In this document: one piece after another, positions 24,378 to 32,265 of the stretch
Numbering within the stretch: the first letter of the stretch is position 1
How the letters are laid out: every line of letters starts with the position of its first letter
Source of the DNA: Flavobacterium sp. JAS
GTDB lineage: Bacteria; Bacteroidota; Bacteroidia; Flavobacteriales; Flavobacteriaceae
Length of the DNA: 64,000 nucleotides
Reading direction: 5' to 3'
Assembly: GCF_020991455.1 (NCBI RefSeq)
Contig: NZ_JAJMOX010000003.1
Coordinates: forward strand, 248,001 to 312,000
Notes under the pieces: generated by a model
What the model saw: only the letters and a program-made list of their open reading frames with translations
The model's database searches: none
What the model was told of the DNA's origin: nothing
Made by a program: the position numbers and the translations under genes

Positions 24378-26438
24378 ATGCAAAACGATATAATGGCTCC
24401 AAAGGCCAAAGAGATTCCAAAAACATTAAAAAAACACAAAGAAGCCCGAATTGACAATTATTTTTGGCTAAATGACCGCGAGAATCCTGAGGTTATTGAT
24501 TATTTAAATCAGGAAAATGCCTACTACAAAAACATGACAACCCATACAAAAACTCTTCAGGAGAACTTGTATGAGGAAATGAAAGGCAGAATTAAAGAAG
24601 ACGATTCGTCTGTACCTTATTTTTATAATGGGTATTTTTATATCACTCGTTTTGAAACCGGAAAGGATTATCCAATTTTCGCCAGAAAAAAAGGAAGCCT
24701 TTCGGCAGAAGAAGAAATTTTGTTCAACTGTAATGAATTATCTGTAGGACATGCTTACTTTAAATTAGGAGGATTAAGTATAAGTCCGGATAACAAATTT
24801 GCCAGTTTTGGAGTAGATATTGTTGGAAGAAGAATTTATACCATTCAGTTTAAAAATTTAGAAACAGGAGAAATTCTGTCTGATAAAATCGAAAATGCTA
24901 CCGGCGGATCTGTTTGGGCAAACGACAACAAAACTGTTTTTTATACCAAACAAGACGAAGTTACTTTAAGAGCTGATAAAATTTTCAGACACAAATTAAA
25001 TACAGATTCTGCAACGGATGTTTTGGTTTTTAATGAAACCGACGATACTTTTAATGTTTCGATAAGCAAAGAAAAATCTAGAAAATATATTGTTATTGGT
25101 TCAGGAAGCACCTTAACGACTGAATATAGAATTTTGAATTCAGATAACCCTGATGGAGAATTTGAAGTTTTCCAGACGCGTGTTCGTGGTTTAGAATATA
25201 GTATTTCGCATTTTGAAGACTCATTTTACATTCTGACCAATAAAGATAAGGCGACTAACTTTAAGTTGATGAAAACGCCTGAGAATAAAACAGGAAAGAG
25301 AAATTGGGTAGATCTTATTCCGCATCGCGAAGATGTTTTGTTAGAAGATATCGAAATCTTCAAAAACTATTTAGTTGTAGAAGAGCGTTCAAACGGGTTA
25401 AATCATATTCGTGTTATGCCTTGGAATGATGAACCTGATTATTATCTTCCTTTTGGCAGCGAAACCTATAGTGCTTTTACTACCACAAATATTGATTTTG
25501 ATACTGATGTTTTACGTTACAGCTATCAATCACTTGCAACGCCTTCGTCTGTAATTGATTTTAATATGACAACTAAAACCAAAGAAATTCTTAAAGAACA
25601 ACAGGTTTTGGGAGGTAAATTTGATAAAGAAAATTATATCGAAGAACGTGTTTGGGCAACTGCCAGAGATGGAGTAAAAGTGCCAATATCGATGATTTAT
25701 CGCAAAGGATTAAATAAAGATGGTAAAAATCCGTTATTGCTTTACGCGTATGGTTCATACGGAATAACAATGGATACTTATTTTTCATCAACAAGACTTT
25801 CGTTGTTAGACCGCGGATTTGTTTACGCAATCGCCCATATTAGAGGCGGAGAAGACTTAGGAAGACAATGGTATGAAGACGGAAAACTGTTAAAAAAGAA
25901 AAATACCTTTACAGATTTCGTCGATTGCTCTAAATTTGTAATTAACGAAAAATATACTTCTTCTAAACATTTGTATGCAGAAGGAGGATCAGCAGGAGGA
26001 CTTTTAATGGGAGTTATCGTAAATGAAGCCCCAGAATTATACAACGGAGTTATTGCTCAGGTGCCTTTTGTAGACGTTATTACGACAATGTTAGACGACA
26101 GTATTCCGTTGACAACTGGAGAATACGATGAATGGGGGAACCCAAACAATAAAAAATATTACGATTATATGTTGTCGTACTCACCTTACGATAATGTAAA
26201 AGCGCAAAATTATCCAAACATGTATGTATCTACTGGATTGCACGATTCGCAGGTACAATATTGGGAGCCAGCTAAATGGGTAGCCAAATTGAGAAATGTA
26301 AAAACAAATAATAATCTTTTGTTTTTAGATACCAATATGGATGCGGGACATGGTGGAGCTTCGGGACGTTTTGAGGCTTTAAAAGACTTAGCAAAAGAAT
26401 TTAGTTTTTTATTAGATTTAGAAAAAATTAAAAGCTAA
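24378..26438 (+). CDS. S9 family serine peptidase, oligopeptidase B type
   Basis: A 686-residue prolyl-oligopeptidase-family enzyme that cleaves peptides, in the oligopeptidase B subgroup after basic residues. Residues 1-80 pack against the catalytic domain, a seven-bladed propeller spans about 80-410, and the alpha/beta hydrolase domain follows. The triad is visible: S538 in EGGSAGGLLMG, D623 in GLHDSQVQYWEP, H658 in DAGHGGASGRFE. RGGEDLGRQWYEDGK and the acidic residues around GEYDEWGNP also fit oligopeptidase B. There is no signal peptide, so it is cytoplasmic, or its export is not obvious. An alternative start lies at 24393. Confidence 0.94.
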   Translation: MQNDIMAPKAKEIPKTLKKHKEARIDNYFWLNDRENPEVIDYLNQENAYYKNMTTHTKTLQENLYEEMKGRIKEDDSSVPYFYNGYFYITRFETGKDYPIFARKKGSLSAEEEILFNCNELSVGHAYFKLGGLSISPDNKFASFGVDIVGRRIYTIQFKNLETGEILSDKIENATGGSVWANDNKTVFYTKQDEVTLRADKIFRHKLNTDSATDVLVFNETDDTFNVSISKEKSRKYIVIGSGSTLTTEYRILNSDNPDGEFEVFQTRVRGLEYSISHFEDSFYILTNKDKATNFKLMKTPENKTGKRNWVDLIPHREDVLLEDIEIFKNYLVVEERSNGLNHIRVMPWNDEPDYYLPFGSETYSAFTTTNIDFDTDVLRYSYQSLATPSSVIDFNMTTKTKEILKEQQVLGGKFDKENYIEERVWATARDGVKVPISMIYRKGLNKDGKNPLLLYAYGSYGITMDTYFSSTRLSLLDRGFVYAIAHIRGGEDLGRQWYEDGKLLKKKNTFTDFVDCSKFVINEKYTSSKHLYAEGGSAGGLLMGVIVNEAPELYNGVIAQVPFVDVITTMLDDSIPLTTGEYDEWGNPNNKKYYDYMLSYSPYDNVKAQNYPNMYVSTGLHDSQVQYWEPAKWVAKLRNVKTNNNLLFLDTNMDAGHGGASGRFEALKDLAKEFSFLLDLEKIKS

Positions 26439-26453
26439 TTAGAAATTTTTTGT

Positions 26454-26461
26454 TAAATTTG
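26454..26461 (+). promoter_or_regulatory. -7 promoter element (TAAATTTG) of the cysteine-synthase-like gene
   Basis: TAAATTTG fits TAnnTTTG and lies 47 bp before the preferred start at 26509. No matching -33 TTG is evident. Confidence 0.4.
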
Positions 26462-26508
26462 CAACCTATCAAGGTTATTTTAAAATGCCTTTGATTAACT
26501 ATTTTTTT

Positions 26509-27549
26509 ATGAAAGAAGAAATAAACGCTTATAATAATGTTTTAGAGTTAATAGGTAACACCCCACTTATTAAGCTAAATAAAATTACCGAAGACTTAGA
26601 AGGAAATTTCTACGCAAAGGTGGAAGCTTTTAATCCGGGTCATTCCTCAAAAGATAGAATAGCGTTATATATTATTGAAGAAGCCGAGAAGAAAGGAATT
26701 CTGTCGCCGGGAGATACCATTATAGAAACAACATCTGGTAATACAGGTTTTAGTTTGGCAATGGTAAGCATTATAAAAGGCTACAACTGTATTTTGGCAG
26801 TAAGTTCAAAATCATCGAAAGATAAAATTGACATGTTGAGAAGTTTGGGTGCAAAAGTATATGTTTGTCCTGCACACGTTTCAGCAGATGATGAAAGATC
26901 ATACTATAACGTGGCCAAACGTTTACACGAGGAAACAAAAGGTTCTGTTTATATTAATCAATATTTTAACCAATTAAATATTGATGCACATTATAACAGT
27001 ACAGGTCCGGAAATTTGGGAACAGACAAAAGGACAAATTACACACCTTGTTGCTTGTAGCGGAACTGGAGGAACAATCTCAGGAACTGCAAAATTCCTGA
27101 AAGAGCAAAATCCAAATATTAGAATTTTAGGAGTAGATGCTTTTGGATCAGTATTAAAGAAATACCACGAAACAAAAGAGTTTGATAACAAAGAAATTTA
27201 TCCGTACCGTATAGAAGGTTTAGGAAAAAATTTAATCCCATCGGCTACAGATTTTGATATTATTGACAAATTCATGAAAGTAACCGATGAAGAAAGTGCT
27301 CACTCTGCCAGAGAGATTACTCGAAAAGAAGGTTTATTTGTAGGATATACATCAGGAGCAGTAATGCAAGCGATCAAACAATATGCAGAAGAGGGAGAAT
27401 TTACAAAAGACAGTAATATTATAGCAATTTTCCCGGATCACGGATCTCGTTATATGAGTAAAGTATTCAGCGATGATTGGATGAATGAACAAGGATTCTT
27501 TGATAGCATCAATGAAGAAGAAGTTCAAAAAATTGAATTCGTAAAGTAA
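26509..27549 (+). CDS. PLP-dependent cysteine synthase / cystathionine beta-synthase-like enzyme
   Basis: Fold-type II PLP enzyme of about 346 residues. Hallmarks are [17 protein letters not shown] at the start, the PLP lysine in [16 protein letters not shown], the substrate loop [11 protein letters not shown] and the phosphate-binding [16 protein letters not shown]. It lacks the CBS domains of regulated cystathionine synthases. The asparagine-loop wording SSKDR rather than GSVKDR separates it somewhat from CysK, so the exact reaction (O-acetylserine sulfhydrylase or cystathionine beta-synthase) is open. I start at 26509; the longer form from 26485 adds a hydrophobic octapeptide without family support. 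A terminator follows. Confidence 0.9.
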   Translation: MKEEINAYNNVLELIGNTPLIKLNKITEDLEGNFYAKVEAFNPGHSSKDRIALYIIEEAEKKGILSPGDTIIETTSGNTGFSLAMVSIIKGYNCILAVSSKSSKDKIDMLRSLGAKVYVCPAHVSADDERSYYNVAKRLHEETKGSVYINQYFNQLNIDAHYNSTGPEIWEQTKGQITHLVACSGTGGTISGTAKFLKEQNPNIRILGVDAFGSVLKKYHETKEFDNKEIYPYRIEGLGKNLIPSATDFDIIDKFMKVTDEESAHSAREITRKEGLFVGYTSGAVMQAIKQYAEEGEFTKDSNIIAIFPDHGSRYMSKVFSDDWMNEQGFFDSINEEEVQKIEFVK

Positions 27550-27571
27550 TAAAATACTTTTAAAAATATAG

Positions 27572-27606
27572 AACTCCATTTGTTTTGACAAATGGAGTTT
27601 TTTTTT
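27572..27606 (+). terminator. Terminator after the cysteine-synthase-like gene
   Basis: An 11-bp stem (AACTCCATTTG / CAAATGGAGTT) with a 6-nt loop, followed by T residues. Confidence 0.9.
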
Positions 27607-27881
27607 GTAAAAATGTTTTTACAAATTTGTGATGTAAATTGTCTTTAATTGCTACAAATTTTTATTTTTATGAGAATACTACATTTATACTTGAATATCA
27701 TTTGTTAAGTTGAATAAAATTTATAGTTTTAACAAAATTATAGAAAGTATAAGAGAATTTAATTGAAAAAATAAAAACATCAGTTTTGATTATTTATATT
27801 GTACTGAATAAATCTTTTTCCTTCTAAAATTTTTAGTATTGTTAATGAATCTCGTTTTAAACGCCTCTAAAATCTGTCAAT

Positions 27882-28751
27882 ATGAATAAATTATTACTCA
27901 CATTAATGTTTGTAAGTTTTTTTAATGCGAATGCTCAAAATCCCGTTCAGGAATTCAATTTCAATGGAAGTTTAAGTAATAACGATAAAACAATTTCATT
28001 TTTGGGATCTTCTACTTTTGTAAATGACAGAATGGGAGTTGCTAATGGTGCTATACGTCTTACTAATAAAGCTTTACAGACTGTTGTAGGTGATCTTCCG
28101 CAAGACAATAAACCGAGATCAATATCTATTTGGGTAAAATTTAATGCAATTGCTGCAGCTAATTATATTTTTGGATATGGAAGTCCGGTAAACGCACAAT
28201 ATTTTGGTTTGTTACAGAAAAACATAGCAGGAACTAATGCTGATTTATGTTTGGCAGGTTGGGGCGCTCCAAATGATGTTGTAGTTACAGCTCCGCTTGC
28301 AAAAGGTATTTGGTATCAATATAGTGTTACTTATGACGGTACTACATCTAAAATATATCGTAATGGTGAATTATTAAAATCATCAGGAGGAGGGATTACA
28401 CGTTCCACAAAAGGATATATTTTTAGACTGGGGCAAATGAATACTTCTGTTGGACTTAATGCTGATATAGACGATATTAAGATATATAATGTTGCGATGA
28501 CAGACGAGCAGGTTATGGAATCTTACACCAGTTCAAAGCCTATAGCAGCTGTTGATGAAAAGACGACAATGGCTAAAAAAGGTACAACAGATGCAAAAAC
28601 TGATTTTAAAAATACAGCTAAAGGCAATATTATTGCAAAAAAAGTTGAAATTTTCTCGCAAGGAAAAAAAATACTTGGCAGCAATGCAACAAATATTAAT
28701 GACTTGCCGGAAGGAACATATTTACTGAAAATAACAAACGGTCAAAATTAA
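27882..28751 (+). CDS. Secreted LamG (concanavalin-like) domain protein, first of a pair
   Basis: A 289-residue protein with a signal peptide (MNKLLLTLMFVSFFNANAQ) and a laminin-G/concanavalin-like jelly-roll domain (about residues 25-215): RSISIWVKFNAIAAANYIFGYG, GIWYQYSVTYDGTTSKIYRNGELL and NADIDDIKIYNVAMTDEQVMESY. After a charged linker comes a short region resembling a type A T9SS sorting domain (KKVEIFSQGKKILG...INDLPEGTYLLKIT) that stops early, without the usual final Lys-rich strand. Export by T9SS is therefore likely but not certain. The next gene is a paralogue. Confidence 0.85.
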   Translation: MNKLLLTLMFVSFFNANAQNPVQEFNFNGSLSNNDKTISFLGSSTFVNDRMGVANGAIRLTNKALQTVVGDLPQDNKPRSISIWVKFNAIAAANYIFGYGSPVNAQYFGLLQKNIAGTNADLCLAGWGAPNDVVVTAPLAKGIWYQYSVTYDGTTSKIYRNGELLKSSGGGITRSTKGYIFRLGQMNTSVGLNADIDDIKIYNVAMTDEQVMESYTSSKPIAAVDEKTTMAKKGTTDAKTDFKNTAKGNIIAKKVEIFSQGKKILGSNATNINDLPEGTYLLKITNGQN

Positions 28752-28798
28752 GAATAGTCAATTATAAATAATTGCTAATATACATTACTTTCTGGAAT

Positions 28799-28831
28799 AA
28801 CTCCATTCGCAAAACGAATGGAGTTTTTTTT
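28799..28831 (+). terminator. Terminator after the first LamG gene
   Basis: A 10-bp stem (ACTCCATTCG / CGAATGGAGT) followed by eight T residues. Its core resembles the terminator at 27572-27606. The rest of the 396-bp gap to the second LamG gene is AT-rich with no gene seen. Confidence 0.88.
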
Positions 28832-29147
28832 CTTGAATTTCTACAGAATCATTATGCATTTAATATCAGAATATTTTCGTTTATCTGGAAATGCTAATAT
28901 TTTTAATTTAATTATAAATACCGTATTTATACGTAAGAATAATTGGTTTTTATTAGAATAATTTTGGTATTTTAATAATATTGTTAAAGGTATAGGTAAA
29001 TGCAATAAAGTGTTTGAAATCATCAATTTTGGTTATTTAACGATTATTTAGGTTAGTTGTCGAACAAATTTTTGCTGAAAAACATAATAATATAGTTTAG
29101 TAGTGTTAGAATAACACAATGTTTTTTAACACCCTAAATTTACTATT

Positions 29148-30064
29148 ATGAAAAAAATACTGCTCACATTAATGTTTGTAAGTTATTTGAATGTCAATGC
29201 ACAAAATCCTATTCAGGAGTTTAATTTTAATGGTACTTTAAACAATACCAATAATACAACTTCTTTTATGGGGGCTGATAATTTCGTAACTGATAGATCC
29301 GGAGTTGTAAAAGGAGCACAGCGGTTAAACAATAAAGCCCTGGAAGCTGTTATTGATAATCTTCCTCAGGAAATAGCGCAAGAACAGTAAGTATCTGGGT
29401 TAAATTAAATGATATTTCATCGGCAAACTATATTTGGGGATACGGAACCGCTTATAATGCCCAATATTGTGGTTTATTGCAGCAAGGTACTGCATCGACT
29501 AACTCAGACTTAAGTTTGGCGGGTTGGGGTGCTACAAACGATGTAATTGTTTCGACTCCGCTTGCAAAAGATGTTTGGTACAACTATACAATTACTTATG
29601 ATGGTAAAGTTTCGAAAATATATAGAGATGGAAAATTGCTAAAATCTCTAAGCGGAATCAGTCGTTCTACCAAAGGTAATATCTTCAGATTAGGAGAAAT
29701 TAATACAACTGTAGGGATTAATGCTGATATAGACGATTTAAAAATATATGATATTGGGCTTACAGACAATCAGGTTACAGCACTTTATGACAGCTCTAAA
29801 GCTTTAATTGTTGCTGCCGAGCCAGTAGTTGTAGTGAAACCTGTCTCTACAGCCACTAAAGGAAAAACAGCTGCAAAAGTAGCGCAGTCAGATATTAATA
29901 TTGTTGCGACAAGCGATATGGTTGGAATGTCTAAAAAGGTTGAGGTTTTCTCGCAAGGTCAAAGAATAATAGGCAATAATTCAATGAGTATAAATGATTT
30001 ACCGGAAGGAACCTATTTGTTGAAAATAACAAATTCTCCATCTAAAAAAATCACTTTAAAATAA
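29148..30064 (+). pseudogene. Second LamG protein gene, broken by a single-base frameshift
   Basis: Paralogue of the preceding gene. The first frame gives the signal peptide (MKKILLTLMFVSYLNVNAQ) and LamG start to NLPQEIAQEQ, then stops at 29390. The other frame continues from about 29380 as RTVSIWVKLNDISSANYIWGYG and runs to 30064, with the same C-terminal sorting-like region, here with the additional end NSPSKKITLK. Compared with the first copy exactly one base is missing near 29369-29375; one more A in GAAATAGCG would restore PQENSARTVSIW. The rest of both parts is intact, so the lesion is recent or a sequencing error. Confidence 0.85.
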
Positions 30065-30140
30065 GATGAAGAATAATTTTTAAATAGTTAGTTAGTTTTT
30101 TATGTTGTTTAGTAGAGTTAAATTTTTTGGAATAGTAGAA

Positions 30141-30175
30141 AAAACCTTCTAAAGATCCTTTCAGAAGGTTTTTTT
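30141..30175 (+). terminator. Terminator after the second LamG gene
   Basis: Stem AAAACCTTCT / AGAAGGTTTT with a T tail, about 80 bp past the stop. It also marks the end of the small minus-strand frame beyond it. Confidence 0.8.
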
Positions 30176-30196
30176 GTATCTATTAGTTTCTTATTT

Positions 30197-30274
30197 CTAG
30201 CTAATAACGCTAAGAACAACAAATAAAATCACCAGAATAATTACGGCGAATTTTGTGTATTTAGATGTTTGCAT
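30197..30274 (-). CDS. Candidate 25-residue single-helix membrane peptide
   Basis: From ATG at 30274 the frame encodes MQTSKYTKF, then a run of Ala/Val/Ile/Leu/Phe (AVIILVILFVVLSVIS), then TAG at 30199-30197. A charged N terminus before one hydrophobic helix is the pattern of bacterial small membrane proteins. A -7 box on the same strand (30311-30318) lies 37 bp upstream. There is no strong ribosome-binding site, as is common in this phylum. The evidence is composition plus promoter position only, so the call is tentative. Confidence 0.45.
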   Translation of the reverse strand: MQTSKYTKFAVIILVILFVVLSVIS

Positions 30275-30310
30275 AATGTTTATTTAAAATTAATTTAGAT
30301 TTGAGATCGG

Positions 30311-30318
30311 CAAATATA
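30311..30318 (-). promoter_or_regulatory. -7 promoter element (TATATTTG) for the 25-residue peptide
   Basis: Read on the minus strand, TATATTTG fits TAnnTTTG and would give a leader of about 30 nt. No -33 TTG is evident. The rest of the gap up to 30474 shows nothing else. Confidence 0.45.
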
Positions 30319-30474
30319 ATAGTTAATTTGATTTATTGATCTTAAAAAATAATTAAAATAAGAATAATCTTAGATAAAAGAATAGTTTTGTTCTCTTCCC
30401 AACCTTTTTGTTTAAAACGTTCTCTATATAAGTAATAGCCATCTCAGCATGGTTTTAACTTAAAAAAATAGAGA

Positions 30475-31230
30475 ATGAAAAAGAAATTCACTTTAGAAAT
30501 AGCAAGTTCTTGTTCTGAAAATTTTGATAAAATGGTTCCTAATTCAAACGGTTCATTTTGTAATTCTTGCGCTAAAAATGTAATTGATTTAAGTAGAAAG
30601 ACAGATTCTGAAATCGCAAGATTTATTGTAGAAAATAAAAATGAAAATATTTGCGCAAGACTTAAAACAACGCAATTAGAAAATGAATTTGAGTACAATG
30701 AAGTTTCTAAGATGAATAATCTTAAATATGCGGCAATTGCAGCTTCAGTTCTACTAACGTCAAGTGTTGTTGCACAAGAAAAAGTGTCAGTTGAAACTGA
30801 AATAAGCATCCAAAAGCCAACTACACATATTCTTGGTAAAGTTGCTTTTAGTCAAACTATAGAAGAGGAAATTTCGATAATAATTAAAGGGAAATTATTA
30901 GATGCCAGAACCCATAAACCTTTGGCTGACAGAACATATCCAAACCTGACTCTTACCATTAATAATTCACCAACTCCGTTTATGATGAATCCCAAAACGG
31001 GAGAGTTTTCTATTCCGTTAAATGTTTTAAAAAATAGTAAAACGTTAATGATTACTGTTAACAGCAACGATTATTATCATTCTAAAATGATACCTTTTAA
31101 TATACAATCATTGAAAGGGAATGTTCTTCATCAAGATATAATTATAGACAGCGAAAAGATGAGTAAAATTTATAGGTTAGGTGGATTGGGAGTTAATTAT
31201 GTTGATAAAAAGGGGAGTAGGGAGATTTGA
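30475..31230 (+). CDS. Membrane protein with N-terminal Cys cluster and periplasmic beta domain
   Basis: A 251-residue protein. Residues 1-62 hold four spaced cysteines (C13, C29, C32 and C60 in SSCSENFDKM, GSFCNSCAKNVIDLS and ENICARL), a cluster I have seen at the N terminus of several Bacteroidota membrane proteins and that could bind metal or an Fe-S group. A helix (KYAAIAASVLLTSSVVAQ, about 83-100) follows, then a periplasmic carboxypeptidase-regulatory-like beta domain (IIIKGKLLDARTHKPLADRTYPNLTLTINN). Function is unknown. It lies alone, with a terminator downstream. Confidence 0.8.
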   Translation: MKKKFTLEIASSCSENFDKMVPNSNGSFCNSCAKNVIDLSRKTDSEIARFIVENKNENICARLKTTQLENEFEYNEVSKMNNLKYAAIAASVLLTSSVVAQEKVSVETEISIQKPTTHILGKVAFSQTIEEEISIIIKGKLLDARTHKPLADRTYPNLTLTINNSPTPFMMNPKTGEFSIPLNVLKNSKTLMITVNSNDYYHSKMIPFNIQSLKGNVLHQDIIIDSEKMSKIYRLGGLGVNYVDKKGSREI

Positions 31231-31279
31231 TCGTGACAAAGAATATTTTGTAAGAGTAATATCAGGTATTGTAATAGTA

Positions 31280-31310
31280 AAAAAGCCTTCTGAATTTCAG
31301 AAGGCTTTTG
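31280..31310. terminator. Bidirectional terminator, also ending the toxin operon
   Basis: A 12-13-bp stem (AAAAGCCTTCTG / TCAGAAGGCTTTT) between convergent genes, with T-rich flanks on both strands. It lies about 50 bp past the last gene of the minus-strand nine-gene run. Confidence 0.85.
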
Positions 31311-31357
31311 GTTTTACATTGTCTGGTTCTAAAATAAGTTGACATAAAATGGACAAT

Positions 31358-31732
31358 CTATTTTTCAAAAACGCCATAAATAAAAATACTTTCGGGCATA
31401 TTTCCGCCTTCTATACAATAGATGACAACTAATTCGTTATTTTCAGAAATTTCAAATTGTCTTGAACTATGATCATCAGTATAAGCATAATAAATACCTT
31501 CTTCCTCTTTTACTTTGACATTATATTTTTTTGCTAATAACTCAAGTTCTATTTTATCAAAATATCTAAAAGTGGATAATACTTTTACATTTTCTTTTAT
31601 AATATAAATTCTTTTATTTTGAACTTCTATATATGAATTACTCCAAATAGAATAGTCTGTAGAACTTAACCAATCATCATATTGGTTGATTACTTGATGT
31701 GATTTTAAACCATCGAAAAAAATGTATATCAT
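31358..31732 (-). CDS. Small cytoplasmic protein at the end of the toxin operon, possible immunity protein
   Basis: A 124-residue acidic protein without signal peptide or membrane helix (MIYIFFDGLKSHQVINQYDDWLSS...SRQFEISENNELVVIYCIEGG). I recognise no family. It follows the adjacent immunity candidate by 35 bp on the same strand. Position at the 3' end of a polymorphic-toxin-like operon suggests immunity to one of the two C-terminal domains of the 1995-residue protein. This is inference from context; size and acidity fit. Confidence 0.7.
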   Translation of the reverse strand: MIYIFFDGLKSHQVINQYDDWLSSTDYSIWSNSYIEVQNKRIYIIKENVKVLSTFRYFDKIELELLAKKYNVKVKEEEGIYYAYTDDHSSRQFEISENNELVVIYCIEGGNMPESIFIYGVFEK

Positions 31733-31767
31733 GTTTTATGTATATTTTCTTTAATTCAAATATAGAA

Positions 31768-32265
31768 TTAAAGGTTATTTGGATTTATAAAACACCAATT
31801 TTTATTGAATGGGCGTTTTCTTAATTTTACCATATCGTCCCAACTAAAAGCATAATCCCATTCAAACCAAAAATATTCATCAGGATTTAATTTTAAATAT
31901 TCATATGCAAAACGAAAAATTAATTCTGTATTTTCATCTCTTACTTTTTCAATGTAGGCGAGACTACATAATTTCTTATTAGGAATTAAATAATCTAAAT
32001 CTTTATCTAGTCCAATATCAATATCTTCTTTATTAACTCCTTGTATATTGAATATAAATTGATTGTTATTATTCTCTGATACTGAAACCTTATCATCTAT
32101 TATGCCTACATATGTATGTTTTAGTTTTCCATCACTGTAAAATGTTTTGTAATTATGAAAATAAAACATAGCATTTATATTGTAACAAATATTTGCGGCA
32201 TCCATAAAAACTTTTTCAGGATTATGTTTTTCCCAATTTTTAATAATATGTGCATATGTTCCCAT
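31768..32265 (-). CDS. Immunity protein candidate overlapping the toxin gene
   Basis: A 165-residue, acidic, aromatic-rich cytoplasmic protein (YLKLNPDEYFWFEWDYAFSWDDMVKLRKRPF near the end), with no signal peptide. Its ATG shares the A of the toxin stop in TAATG (32267-32263), so translation is almost certainly coupled to the toxin. Such coupling, small size, acidity and lack of export signal are the usual marks of cognate immunity genes in polymorphic toxin loci. No family is recognised, so immunity is inferred. Confidence 0.8.
   Translation of the reverse strand: MGTYAHIIKNWEKHNPEKVFMDAANICYNINAMFYFHNYKTFYSDGKLKHTYVGIIDDKVSVSENNNNQFIFNIQGVNKEDIDIGLDKDLDYLIPNKKLCSLAYIEKVRDENTELIFRFAYEYLKLNPDEYFWFEWDYAFSWDDMVKLRKRPFNKNWCFINPNNL

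Noticed and set aside
28841..29026. Minus-strand open frame of 61 residues between the LamG genes
   Set aside because: AT-rich chance frame overlapping the terminator region, without promoter box or recognisable features.
30444..30809. Minus-strand open frame of 121 residues opposite the Cys-cluster protein
   Set aside because: The plus frame has a clear motif pattern, helix and beta domain; the antisense product has none.
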